A stretch of DNA of 64,000 nt, from the NCBI GenBank assembly GCA_028875245.1, contig JAPPEU010000025.1, forward strand, positions 124,001-188,000, given 5' to 3'. The stretch is from Chloroflexota bacterium (GTDB taxonomy: Bacteria > Chloroflexota > Anaerolineae > Aggregatilineales > Phototrophicaceae). Both the position numbers and the translations under genes were made by a program. The notes beneath the pieces were generated by a model. It was not told where the DNA came from. It saw only the letters and a program-made list of their open reading frames with translations, and did no database searches. This document shows positions 9,670-17,970 of the stretch, in pieces. The stretch's first letter is position 1; the number at the start of each line of letters is the position of its first letter.

Positions 9670-9807
9670 AAATTCGCTATGATTAAAGGTCGAATGCGCG
9701 AAGGCTGCGTCCTATATTTTCTGTGCGTAGGGACGAGCCGGTGGACCGCCTCAACAGCATGGCGATAAATGTGGCAATTTTCGAAGATCGCGGCTATTGA
9801 GTCTGCT

Positions 9808-10893
9808 TCAGCCGCCCACCTTTTGGCGCAAAAACGCTTCGATGAAATCGTTGAGCGCTCCATCGAGAACGGCGGCTGTGTTGCCGATTTCGACGCTCGT
9901 GCGGTGGTCTTTGACCATTTGGTAGGGATGGAGGACGTAGGAGCGAATTTGGTTGCCCCAGCCGGCGTCGACATTTTCCCCTTTTAGCTCCGCCATTTCC
10001 GCCTCTTGCTTCGCCCGTTCCATCTCAAATAGGCGGGCTTTGAGAATCTGCATGGCGCGGTCGCGATTCTGGGCCTGGCTGCGCTGGTTCTGGCATTGCA
10101 CGACGATGCCGGTCGGGCTGTGGGTGATGCGTACGGCGGTGTCGTTTTTCTGCACATGCTGGCCGCCGGCGCCGCTGGCGCGAAAGGTGTCGATGCGGAT
10201 GTCCTTATCCGCCACTTCGATTTCGATAGCCGATTGAATGTCGGGCCAGAGCTCGACTTTGGCGAAGGAGGTGTGCCGGCGGCGGGCGCTGTCGAAGGGG
10301 CTGAGGCGGACGAGACGGTGCACGCCTTCTTCGCTCTGCAAATAACCGAAGGCGTAGTCGCCTTTGACGCTGACGGTGACGCTCTTCAGGCCGGCTTCAT
10401 CACCGCCGCTGCGATCGAGGATTTCCGCCTTATAGCCGTTCTGCTCCATCCAGCGCAGGTACATGCGCTCAAGCATTTCCGCCCAGTCCTGCGCGTCGAC
10501 GCCGCCAGCGCCCGCATGAATGGCGAAGATGGCGTCTTCGCTGTCGTAATCGCCGGAGAGCATCGCTTTCAGCGACATCGTCTCGACCAGGTCGCGCAGG
10601 GTCGTGGTTTCCGCTTCCAGCTCCGTTTGCATGTCGGCATCGGCGATCTCAGCGAGTTCAAGCGCGTCCTTGATACGATCGGCGAGCGCGCGCCAATCAT
10701 CGACCAGGGTCTTCAGTTTGGCGATTTGCTGCATGGTTCGCTGCGCCGTCGCCGGATCATTCCAGAAGTCGCCCTGGCTGGCCTGGGCTTCCAGGTTTTT
10801 GATCAAGCGCGATTTGCCAGCGATATCGATGCGCCCCATCAATTCGTCGATCTGGGTCTTAAACTCGGAAAGTTGGCTGATGATGTTGTCCAT
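9808..10893 (-). CDS. prfB: Peptide chain release factor 2
   Basis: Class I release factor that recognises UGA/UAA and triggers peptidyl-tRNA hydrolysis on the ribosome. The 361 residues include the RF2 specificity tripeptide SPF (RLVRLSPFDSARR) and the catalytic GGQ loop (GAGGQHVQKNDTAVR). The frame is continuous through the N-terminal helix (IDELMGRIDIAGK) where E. coli and many other bacteria need a +1 frameshift at an in-frame UGA, so this gene appears not to autoregulate by frameshifting. It lies 48 bases downstream of the trmH-family gene, in a likely ftsY-trmH-prfB operon. Confidence 0.96.
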   Translation of the reverse strand: MDNIISQLSEFKTQIDELMGRIDIAGKSRLIKNLEAQASQGDFWNDPATAQRTMQQIAKLKTLVDDWRALADRIKDALELAEIADADMQTELEAETTTLRDLVETMSLKAMLSGDYDSEDAIFAIHAGAGGVDAQDWAEMLERMYLRWMEQNGYKAEILDRSGGDEAGLKSVTVSVKGDYAFGYLQSEEGVHRLVRLSPFDSARRRHTSFAKVELWPDIQSAIEIEVADKDIRIDTFRASGAGGQHVQKNDTAVRITHSPTGIVVQCQNQRSQAQNRDRAMQILKARLFEMERAKQEAEMAELKGENVDAGWGNQIRSYVLHPYQMVKDHRTSVEIGNTAAVLDGALNDFIEAFLRQKVGG

Positions 10894-10941
10894 AATGATT
10901 GCGGGCCCTCGCCCGGTTTAGCCTTTCTGGCTGTCGCTGAA

Positions 10942-11739
10942 TCAGTCGCGCCGCCGCTGCCGCTGCAATTCATACATGAATAATGCGCCGCTGACGGAAA
11001 CATTCAAGGAGTCACAGATAGTCCCTTGCATCGGTATCCGAACGATTTGGTCGGCGGCAGATTTCCAATCGCTGGGAAGCCCATTGTCTTCGCTGCCCAA
11101 TGCAATCACTGAAACGCGGCTGAAGTCGGCCTCGTAAAGAGTGCGCTCGCCGGCGACATCGGCGGCGGCAATCGGGAATTTCCATTCACAGGCTTTAAGA
11201 AAGCCGAGCGCGTCTCTATTACTAAGTTGAAAAATATTGTCGCGAAAGCAAGCGCCAGTGCTGCTACGGATGATATTCGGATTATAGAGGTCGAGCGCGA
11301 TATCGACCATCATTATCGTGTTGATGCCAGCGGCGTCGGCGCTGCGCAGCAGAGCGCCGATATTGCCGGGCACGTGTAAACCCACTAGCGCCAGAAAGTA
11401 TGGTCCAAAATCGGATAACTCCAAATCATGCAATTCCCGCCGTGGTACGCAGCGCATAACAGCGATTATGCCATCGGGATTGTCGCGGTAGCTAACTTGA
11501 TGAAAAAGAGCTGGGCTCACTCCGTGGGTGTTCGGGCACATGTAGCTGGGCATGTCGATTAAGTCAGCGCAATATAGCAGGAGATCCAGTTTATAGCCCA
11601 TTTGAAGCGCGCGCCGGAGATCCCGCTCATAGTCGATGACAAAGCGGCCTTCGCTTTGCCGCCCGCGTTTGCTCCGCAGGCGATTGACGAGCTTGATCTT
11701 GCTGTTCTGAGCGCTTGTGATAAGCAAGGCGCTGCTCAA
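10942..11739 (-). CDS. TrmH/SpoU-family RNA 2'-O-methyltransferase
   Basis: A 265-residue SPOUT-class methyltransferase that transfers a methyl from SAM to a ribose 2'-OH of tRNA or rRNA. All three SpoU motifs are visible: PGNIGALLRSADAAG with the catalytic Arg, ALGSEDNGLP, and IPMQGTICDSLNVSVSGALF, which form the knotted cofactor site. An N-terminal L30e-like substrate-binding region precedes. The start is TTG, overlapping the ftsY stop in TTGA, an arrangement typical of translational coupling; no upstream ATG fits. The exact target nucleotide cannot be told from sequence. MQGTICDS differs from the more usual M.G...SLNVSVA only slightly. Confidence 0.9.
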   Translation of the reverse strand: MSSALLITSAQNSKIKLVNRLRSKRGRQSEGRFVIDYERDLRRALQMGYKLDLLLYCADLIDMPSYMCPNTHGVSPALFHQVSYRDNPDGIIAVMRCVPRRELHDLELSDFGPYFLALVGLHVPGNIGALLRSADAAGINTIMMVDIALDLYNPNIIRSSTGACFRDNIFQLSNRDALGFLKACEWKFPIAAADVAGERTLYEADFSRVSVIALGSEDNGLPSDWKSAADQIVRIPMQGTICDSLNVSVSGALFMYELQRQRRRD

Positions 11740-12650
11740 TTCGCGTCGTCATTGTCGAAGAGGCTTTCGACAAAGAATTCGGGCGTGAAAAGCACGAGGT
11801 CGTCGATGCCTTCGCCCAAACCGAGATAGTGGACGGGCAGCTTGAGGTCGTTGAAGATGGAGAAGACCATGCCGCCTTTGGCTGTGCTGTCCAGCTTGGT
11901 CACGACCACGCCGGTGACGCCGGAGGCTTCGCCGAAGCTCTTGGCTTGTTCGATGGCGTTTTGCCCCGTCGTGCCATCGAGAACCAGCAGCGTTTCATGC
12001 GGCGCGTCCGGCACGACTTTGCCCGAGACTTCGCTGATCTTGGTCAACTCTCGCATCAAATTGTAGTTGTTCTGCAGGCGTCCGGCGGTATCGATGATGA
12101 GGATTTCGTAGCCGCGGGATTTGGCGGCGACGGTGGCGTCGTAGACGACTGCGCCGGGGTCGGAGCCGGGGCGGTTGGCGATGACGGGCACATCAATGCG
12201 CTCACCCCAAGTCTGCAATTGCTCGATGGCGGCGGCGCGGAAGGTATCACCGGCGGCGATCATCACCTTGCGGCGCGAGAGATTTTTCAAACGGTGGGCC
12301 AGTTTGGCGATGCTCGTCGTCTTGCCCGAGCCGTTGACGCCGACGACGAGGATAATCGAGAGCTCGCGGCCCGAAATATTCATGGTGGGCGGGAAGTCCA
12401 GCAAATCGGAGAGGGCATCCTTCAAGGCCGCTTGCAGCTGCTCGGTCTTGGTCAAGCCGTCGGCGCGGACGCGATGCTGCAAATCGTCGATGACCTTGAC
12501 CGTCGTATTGAAGCCGACATCGGCCTGAATCAGCAGGGTTTCCATGTCGTCCCAGGTATCCTCGTCAATCTCGGTATTGCCGAGCATCTGCGAGATTCGA
12601 CCGAAGAATGATTGGCGCGTTTTGGCGAGCCCGCGGCGAAAAACAGCCAA
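11736..12650 (-). CDS. ftsY: Signal recognition particle receptor FtsY
   Basis: SRP-type GTPase that docks ribosome-nascent-chain-SRP complexes at the SecYEG translocon. Visible are the N domain (FRRGLAKTRQSFFGRI), the NG core with the P-loop GVNGSGKTT, DTFRAAA, DTAGR and TKLD, and a C-terminal LGLGEGIDDLVLF close. There is almost no acidic A domain, so membrane attachment is by the short basic N-terminus. The start is set at the TTG at 12650 because GGGAG lies 8 bases upstream and the product then begins at AVFRRGLAK; an earlier TTG (12680) is possible. It is first gene of the ftsY-trmH-prfB run and divergent from the FHA gene. Confidence 0.95.
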   Translation of the reverse strand: MAVFRRGLAKTRQSFFGRISQMLGNTEIDEDTWDDMETLLIQADVGFNTTVKVIDDLQHRVRADGLTKTEQLQAALKDALSDLLDFPPTMNISGRELSIILVVGVNGSGKTTSIAKLAHRLKNLSRRKVMIAAGDTFRAAAIEQLQTWGERIDVPVIANRPGSDPGAVVYDATVAAKSRGYEILIIDTAGRLQNNYNLMRELTKISEVSGKVVPDAPHETLLVLDGTTGQNAIEQAKSFGEASGVTGVVVTKLDSTAKGGMVFSIFNDLKLPVHYLGLGEGIDDLVLFTPEFFVESLFDNDDAN

Positions 12651-12745
12651 GTTGCAAACTCCCGACTTGTTGAACGGCAAGCGGCGATTATACCGCTTCG
12701 GCCGAGTGCGGACAATGCGCTGTCGTGGCCTTTAGGATATTGCTG

Positions 12746-12751
12746 TATAAT
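12746..12751 (+). promoter_or_regulatory. Candidate -10 box for the FHA gene
   Basis: A perfect TATAAT lies about 60 bases before the FHA-domain gene in the divergent gap with ftsY. No convincing -35 is seen 16-18 bases upstream, so activity may need an activator, or the match may be chance. Confidence 0.3.
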
Positions 12752-12809
12752 ATAAGATGTAAGGAAACGGCGGACTGCCAAAAGCGCGGCAGGAAGGGAC
12801 TCCGAGGCG

Positions 12810-13496
12810 ATGTCGCAGGCAACGGATGAATTCCCGGTCATCGTTTGGCTCGATGGGTCATTATCGCATCCGCATTGGGTGCTGGATCGCGCCGAGATGG
12901 TGCTTGGGCGAGACGAGGCTTGCAATATTGTGATTCCGGTGCGGCAGATATCGCGGCAGCACCTGCGCATCACGATGGAAGGCGGCAGCGCCATTATCGA
13001 GGACCTGAAAAGCAAAAACGGGACCTGGATCAATGGCTTTCGTTTGACCGGCCTGCGCGAGTTGAACGACGGCGATGAGATACGCATCGCCAAAGACATC
13101 ATCCTGCGCTTCGTCGGCTCGGGCGCGACGGCGCCTTCAACGACGCGGGTCTTGCCCGATGTGATTCCCTCCGGCGCGATGACCGGCCTGCGCATGAAGC
13201 TGGATCCGGAAACACGCGAGGTTCGGATCAAAGATGAGATTCTCGAGCCGCCGCTCAGCCTGCCGCAGTATCGTCTGCTGGAAATTCTCTTCGCCAGCCA
13301 GGGCGGCGTTTGCAGCCGCAACGATGTCGTGGACGCGGTCTGGCCCGAAGCGATGCGCGCGGGCGTCAGCGAACAAGCCATTGACGCGCTGGTGAGGCGC
13401 CTGCGCGACCGGCTGGGCGAGGTGGACAGCGAGCATCAGTATATTGTGACCGTTCGCGGGCATGGCTTTCGGCTGGACAATCCACAGGAAGAATAA
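12810..13496 (+). CDS. FHA domain plus winged-helix DNA-binding regulator
   Basis: A 228-residue putative transcription factor. The N-terminal half is a forkhead-associated phosphothreonine-binding domain with its signature residues (VLGRDEACNIVI, ISRQHLRI, SKNGTWINGFRL). The C-terminal half is an OmpR/PhoB-type winged helix (LSLPQYRLLEILFASQGG, RNDVVDAVWPE, IDALVRRLRDRLGE, YIVTVRGHGFRL). There is no receiver domain, so signal input is presumably binding of a phosphorylated Ser/Thr-kinase substrate; a kinase is not in the window. It is followed after 5 bases by an HNH nuclease gene, so the two are probably co-expressed. Target genes are unknown. Confidence 0.88.
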   Translation: MSQATDEFPVIVWLDGSLSHPHWVLDRAEMVLGRDEACNIVIPVRQISRQHLRITMEGGSAIIEDLKSKNGTWINGFRLTGLRELNDGDEIRIAKDIILRFVGSGATAPSTTRVLPDVIPSGAMTGLRMKLDPETREVRIKDEILEPPLSLPQYRLLEILFASQGGVCSRNDVVDAVWPEAMRAGVSEQAIDALVRRLRDRLGEVDSEHQYIVTVRGHGFRLDNPQEE

Positions 13497-13501
13497 CCCG
13501 A

Positions 13502-13978
13502 GTGATCTACCAAGATTTGCTTGATGCGGGCCTGCTGGCAAGCTACGCGGCGGCTTTGAATTCCCGCGCCGGGGGCGCGCATGCGCCAGGGCGTTTGACC
13601 GCCGAGGAACTGCGCGACCGGATTTTGGAATCGGGCGGCCGTTGCGAATGGTGTGGATGCAGCCTGGTCAACGCCGCCTTTGAGTTGGATCACATCCTGA
13701 GCTTGAGCCGGGGCGGGGCAAACAAGGCGAGCAATCTGGTCCTGTCTTGTCCCGATTGCAACCGGAAGAAGGGGCAGAAGCATCCGGCGCGCTTCGCCGC
13801 GGAAATCCACCTTAGGACGGGCCGCAAGACCGCATTGGTCATGCGCGTCTTTGAGCGCTACGGCATCGAACCAGCGAGGCAAAACGCGCTGTTTGCCGCG
13901 GAGGCGCCCGAGCTTGAGAAGCCAAATAATCCGCTGAGCGGGCAGCTTGAGCCAACTTCATACAGCTGGCCGGAATAA
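13502..13978 (+). CDS. HNH endonuclease
   Basis: A 158-residue HNH-family nuclease. The core has paired zinc cysteines Cys48/Cys51 (CEWCG), the catalytic Asp63-His64 (ELDHI), Asn78, and Cys83/Cys86-Asn87 (CPDCNRKKG), a complete beta-beta-alpha-metal site. The start is GTG, five bases after the FHA gene, with AGGAAG overlapping that gene's end as ribosome site. Stand-alone HNH proteins of this size can be homing-type, restriction-type or repair nucleases; there is no methylase partner and no intron or intein here. The tight linkage to a regulator suggests a chromosomal role. Function beyond metal-dependent nuclease is not inferred. Confidence 0.85.
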   Translation: MIYQDLLDAGLLASYAAALNSRAGGAHAPGRLTAEELRDRILESGGRCEWCGCSLVNAAFELDHILSLSRGGANKASNLVLSCPDCNRKKGQKHPARFAAEIHLRTGRKTALVMRVFERYGIEPARQNALFAAEAPELEKPNNPLSGQLEPTSYSWPE

Positions 13979-14057
13979 AGCGGCGCAACGGAAATAATTC
14001 GCGGCAAGTAATGGTTACGTCGAACTCAGGAAACAGATTTCCAAAAAAAGGAAAACT

Positions 14058-14085
14058 TGTAGGGGCGACTCGGTGAGTCGTCCAC
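14058..14085 (+). repeat. TGTAGGGGCG hairpin repeat
   Basis: A single unit, TGTAGGGGCGACTCGGTGAG then TCGTCC, whose arms GGGCGACTC and GAGTCGTCC pair around a short loop. It sits between the HNH gene and the helicase gene, on the same strand. Confidence 0.75.
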
Positions 14086-14137
14086 TTATACAGCACAGTT
14101 CAAAAATCGCAAGACTAACTTGGAACGAGTGAAAAGC

Positions 14138-16264
14138 ATGACATTGAAGTCTTCCCTGGACATGGCGGCTGAAGAGACGGCGCTGGACGCGGCTGCCGAC
14201 GAAGCTTGGCGGAGTGCGCTTGACTTATGCGGGGATCAAATTCGCGACGATGTCCCTGCGCCCAAGCCGGACGACTCAATCGAGAAACAGGTCTTCGCCC
14301 GCAGCTATACGGTCAAGCAGGCGGCAAAGCTGGTTGGCGTGACCGGCGAGACGCTGCGGCATGCGGCGGAAGAATTGGCGCTGGACAGTTTCGTCGATCC
14401 GCGCGGGAAGCTGCGTTTTCCCGCCGAAACGCTGATTCCAACGGCCGCCGACCCCGATTTGCGCGAAATGATCGCGGGATACGAACGGCTGCGGCTGAGC
14501 GAATTGCAGACCGTGCTGGATATGGACAAGCGCAAGATGGACGCGGCCATTCATGACGCCGGTCTCTCGCCGAAGCGCATGGTCTGGCGCGACTTGCGCG
14601 GTCTTTGGGCGCTGCCGGAGACATACGCCGAATTCAGCCAGCGACTGGCGGAGACGGAAAGCGCTGGCGAGCGTGACAAGCGGAAAAGGCGGCGCGGCGG
14701 GCGCGCGCGCGGGCGGCGGAAGCGCCAGGCGGAGACAAGATTGCGCAACCGCCTGATCGACGCTTTCCCCAAATGGCGCAATGAATACCGGCATCAGCAG
14801 AAGCTCCATATCCATATTGGCGAGCCCAACAGCGGCAAGACGCATGATGCGCTGGAAGCGTTGAAACGAGCGGGATCCGGCTGGTATCTGGCGCCGCTGC
14901 GGCTGCTGGCGTACGAGGTTTTTGATCGACTGAATGATGAGGGCGTCGCCTGCCATCTCTTGACCGGCGAAGAATACATCCCGGTGGAGGGCGCGCAGAT
15001 CACGGCGGCGACGATTGAAATGTTCAACGCGGCAAAAGGCGGCGCCTGCGTGATCATCGACGAAGCGCAGATGCTGGCGGACGCCGACCGCGGCTGGGCC
15101 TGGACCCGCGCTTTGATGGAGTCGGCAGCGCCCGAGATGCACATCATCGGCCCGCCGACGGCGCGCAAGCTCATCGAGGTGCTGGCATCGGCGGCCGAGA
15201 TCCCCTGCGAGCTGGTGGAGCATGAGCGGCTGGCGCCCATCGCGCTGGCCGAGCGGCATTTCACGCTGGAGTCGTTGCCCGCGTCGACCATTCTGGTGGC
15301 CTTCACGCGGCAGGGCGTGCTCGATTTGAAGATGAAGCTTGAGCGGCTGGGGCGGACGGTCTCGGTTGTCTATGGCAGTTTGCCGCCGGAAGTGCGGCGC
15401 CGGCAAGCGGATCGCTTCGCTGATGGCGAGACTGAAATTTGCGTTGCTACCGACGCCGTCGGCATGGGGCTGAATTTGCCGGCCGATGTCGTCTGTTTTT
15501 TCGAAGTGGAGAAGTTTGACGGCAAGAACGACCGCCGGCTCTATCCCAGCGAGGTGCATCAGATTGGCGGGCGCGCCGGCCGTTACGGCATGTCAAAGGC
15601 GGGGCTGATCGCCGCGACCAACAAACATGACCTGCGCGTCATTCGCGACTTGTATGAGCGGCAACCGGCCGAGTTGAGCTTCGCCCGCGTGGCGCCGACG
15701 GCCGATGATTTGAAATTGATCCCGGGAAGTTTGGCGGAGCAGTTGGCGCAATGGGCGGAGCTGAAGTCGATACCGGAAGCGCTGCGCGCGGTTATCACGA
15801 CCGCCGATATGGACGAGCGTATCGCCCTGGCCAAGATGCTGTCGGATGAGGAGATCCAGAAGTTGGGCCTGGCGAGCGCGCTGCAGTTGGTCAACGCGCC
15901 GACGCGCAAGGCGACGCGGCCCTATTGGCTGGACTGCGCCGCTATGATCCTCGAAGGCTATCAGATTCCCTTGCCGCCCGACGCCCCGGCGCCGATACAC
16001 GATGGCGGCGATTTGGAAGCGACCGAGTATGCCATCGCCTGCGCCGATATCTATCTATGGCTATCGCGGCGGGCGGAATTCGCCGTCCATTGCGAGGCGC
16101 ATGGCCAGGTGCGCGAGGAGCGGCGTGAGTGGTCGCTATCGATTGATGAAGCGCTGCTGCGAAACTTGAACATGGCGCGGCGCTGCCGGAGCTGTGGCCG
16201 GTTGATGCCTTCCCGCCACCGCTATCGCATCTGCGACAAATGCTTTCATACCAGGCGCTTCTGA
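14138..16264 (+). CDS. SUV3-like RNA helicase with N-terminal HTH and C-terminal zinc ribbon
   Basis: A 708-residue superfamily 2 helicase resembling SUV3, the helicase of mitochondrial RNA degradosomes. Layout: a helix-turn-helix-like N-terminus (YTVKQAAKLVGVTGETLRHA), a second HTH-like segment, a strongly basic linker (KRKRRRGGRARGRRKRQ), then the helicase core with Walker A GEPNSGKT (228-235), GWYLAPLRLLAYEVFDRL, LTGEEY, DEAQ (308-311), GSLPPEVR and motif VI QIGGRAGRYG. It ends in a four-Cys zinc ribbon (CRSCGRL...CDKCF). The GPLRLLAxEV and TGEE blocks are SUV3-specific. The ATG at 14138 is preferred over a TTG 18 bases earlier because it has a GAGTGA site. The gene stands alone between repeats. 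The RNA target is unknown. Confidence 0.85.
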   Translation: MTLKSSLDMAAEETALDAAADEAWRSALDLCGDQIRDDVPAPKPDDSIEKQVFARSYTVKQAAKLVGVTGETLRHAAEELALDSFVDPRGKLRFPAETLIPTAADPDLREMIAGYERLRLSELQTVLDMDKRKMDAAIHDAGLSPKRMVWRDLRGLWALPETYAEFSQRLAETESAGERDKRKRRRGGRARGRRKRQAETRLRNRLIDAFPKWRNEYRHQQKLHIHIGEPNSGKTHDALEALKRAGSGWYLAPLRLLAYEVFDRLNDEGVACHLLTGEEYIPVEGAQITAATIEMFNAAKGGACVIIDEAQMLADADRGWAWTRALMESAAPEMHIIGPPTARKLIEVLASAAEIPCELVEHERLAPIALAERHFTLESLPASTILVAFTRQGVLDLKMKLERLGRTVSVVYGSLPPEVRRRQADRFADGETEICVATDAVGMGLNLPADVVCFFEVEKFDGKNDRRLYPSEVHQIGGRAGRYGMSKAGLIAATNKHDLRVIRDLYERQPAELSFARVAPTADDLKLIPGSLAEQLAQWAELKSIPEALRAVITTADMDERIALAKMLSDEEIQKLGLASALQLVNAPTRKATRPYWLDCAAMILEGYQIPLPPDAPAPIHDGGDLEATEYAIACADIYLWLSRRAEFAVHCEAHGQVREERREWSLSIDEALLRNLNMARRCRSCGRLMPSRHRYRICDKCFHTRRF

Positions 16265-16433
16265 TTGCGGGCGAGATAAATCGCGACTTCGCGATAACGG
16301 CAAGGCTTGTCCGCCACTTGATGCTTCGTATCAGTCTCAATGAACTGCAACAGAATTCCTAGGCTTCACCACAGAGGAACGGAAGTAAAACTAAGTTAGT
16401 CATGCGAAAACTGACAAGCAATCTATAGACAAA

Positions 16434-16660
16434 GTGGGCGAGCCACCGTCTCGCCCCTACAACCTTTCGATTGTTATGGCAATTTCCGTTTGTTCTGCGA
16501 TCATTCTCATTACTTTCTTGGAACTACTTCTGTGCCCTCTTATTTTATGAACTACCAAATTCAATCTGCAATCACAGCGAAAATTGTAGGGGCGAGACTT
16601 GTCTCGCCCTACGAGCTCGCGCTATCGCATGGACGGGCGTTTCGGCGAAACGCCCCTACA
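16434..16660. repeat. Three TGTAGGGGCG-family hairpins between convergent genes
   Basis: Units at 16434-16461 (GGGCGAGCCACCGTCTCGCC ending CCTACA), 16585-16613 (TTGTAGGGGCGAGACTTGTC, TCGCCC) and 16632-16660 (GACGGGCGTTTCGGCGAAAC, GCCCCTACA). Each is a near-perfect stem with a different arm. The 533-base gap 16265-16797 separates the convergent helicase and rnc genes; besides these it holds a 30-base GTGAGCCGAG palindrome (16691-16720) and no gene. Confidence 0.8.
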
Positions 16661-16797
16661 GATTCCTATTTTGCGGGTTCGTAATTTTGTGTGAGCCGAG
16701 TTGTCACTCGAGAGCGGCTGTGGTGAAAAAACATTGCAATGTTCGCCAAAGGTAATAGCTCCCTGTTGTTTACAAACTCCGTAGTAAGCTGACGCGT

Positions 16798-17538
16798 TTA
16801 GGAATTCTCGCTGGGAAACAGAATCGCATCGGGCAATCCGTCCGCTTCCAGCTGCTTGAGAGCGATGCGGGCGGCTTCTTGCGCGGCGGCGCGTTTGCTT
16901 CCGCCGGCGCCAGTGCCGACGATCGCGTCGCCGATCGCTACTTCAACGCGGAATTCCTTGGCGTGCTCCGGTCCTTCGGCGCTGGTGACACGATAATCCG
17001 GCGTGATGCGCAGGCGGGCTTGCACCCGTTCCTGAAGCTCGCTGCGGGCGTCGATGTGCAAATTGTGTTCGAGGATGCGCTCCAGCTGTTCGTGCAGGGG
17101 CGGCAGGACAAAGTCGCGGACTGCATCCATGCCCCGGTCCAGATATATAGCGCCGATCAGGGCTTCGAATGCGCGGCAGAGCAGGCTCAGACGTCCGCGG
17201 CCGCCACTGAGTTCTTCGCCGTGGCCAATGCGGAGGTAATCCCCCAGGCGGCAGTTCATGCCCAGCTGCGCCAGCGTCTCCGTCTTGACCAGGGCGGCGC
17301 GCAGCTGCGTCAACTGGCCTTCATCGACATGGGGGTACTTGCGATAAAGCATGTCGGCGACGATGAGATCGAGGACGGCATCGCCGAGGAATTCAAGCCG
17401 TTCATTGTCGCGGGCGGCGGCGCCCTCAGCTTCATTGACGAAGGAACGGTGGGTGAGCGCCTGCGTCAGCAGTTCACGATCATGGAATTTGATGCCGAGC
17501 AGATCTTCAAATGACTGGCCGCTCTTCGGATGGCGCAT
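16798..17538 (-). CDS. rnc: Ribonuclease III
   Basis: Double-strand-specific endoribonuclease that processes rRNA precursors and other structured RNAs. The 246 residues comprise an N-terminal catalytic domain with the signature NERLEFLGDAVLDLIVAD (metal-binding Glu/Asp), the second acidic site AFEALIGAIYLD, and a C-terminal dsRNA-binding domain (DYRVTSAEGPEHAKEFRVEV to GGSKRAAAQEAARIAL). It is a full-length, ordinary member of the family. The gene stands alone, flanked by repeats on both sides; the usual acpP or smc neighbours are absent. Confidence 0.96.
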   Translation of the reverse strand: MRHPKSGQSFEDLLGIKFHDRELLTQALTHRSFVNEAEGAAARDNERLEFLGDAVLDLIVADMLYRKYPHVDEGQLTQLRAALVKTETLAQLGMNCRLGDYLRIGHGEELSGGRGRLSLLCRAFEALIGAIYLDRGMDAVRDFVLPPLHEQLERILEHNLHIDARSELQERVQARLRITPDYRVTSAEGPEHAKEFRVEVAIGDAIVGTGAGGSKRAAAQEAARIALKQLEADGLPDAILFPSENS

Positions 17539-17653
17539 TGCTGGTTTGCCCCTCCCTTTCTTTTCGCTGCGGCGAGCGACTCAATTCAGTTTGATTGACA
17601 GTATGTTGCAGTCTGTGGAAACTCAATTAGCCCAACTCAGTTCACCACAGAAG

Positions 17654-17830
17654 TAAGTGCAAGTAAGTCGCGCAAAAAAATGAACTACTAGAGAACGCAG
17701 AGAGCGCGGAGAAAGCCAAATTAGGTGTTTCCATTTTTCGGGCGTTTCAGCGCCGCGCGTAGACACTGCGGGTCAAACGTCTCTACAGTTCTTCTAATAG
17801 CAAGATTTCAATTATTTACTTGGTTTTACT
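17654..17830 (+). repeat. Long dispersed repeat, copy 1 (about 177 bp)
   Basis: Runs from GTAAGTGCAAGTAAGTCGCG to TTACTTGGTTTTACT and matches 60646-60820 at roughly 90% by eye, in the same orientation 43 kb away. Inside is a GGGCGTTTCAGCGCC hairpin arm and GTAGACACTGCGGGTCAAA. The remaining part of gap 17539-17970 holds a degenerate relative of the MITE-like element (CTCGGTGACTCGGTGGTAAA near 17894) and no gene. Confidence 0.8.
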
Positions 17831-17970
17831 GAGGCGCGAAGGACACAAAGAAAAGGATTATTTCACATGCGTTTCCCGGCGCCCTCATTTTCTCGGTGAC
17901 TCGGTGGTAAAAGCTTTATCCAGCCGCAAGGGATTCACAAGCGCATGATTATTGGCGCGAATTCAGCGAT

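Noticed and set aside
10800..10893. Programmed +1 frameshift in prfB
   Set aside because: The frame is open from the start ATG through the region, with no in-frame UGA.
13502..13978. Restriction-modification or retron-type defence island around the HNH gene
   Set aside because: No methyltransferase, reverse transcriptase or other defence family is near; neighbours are a regulator and a SUV3-like helicase.
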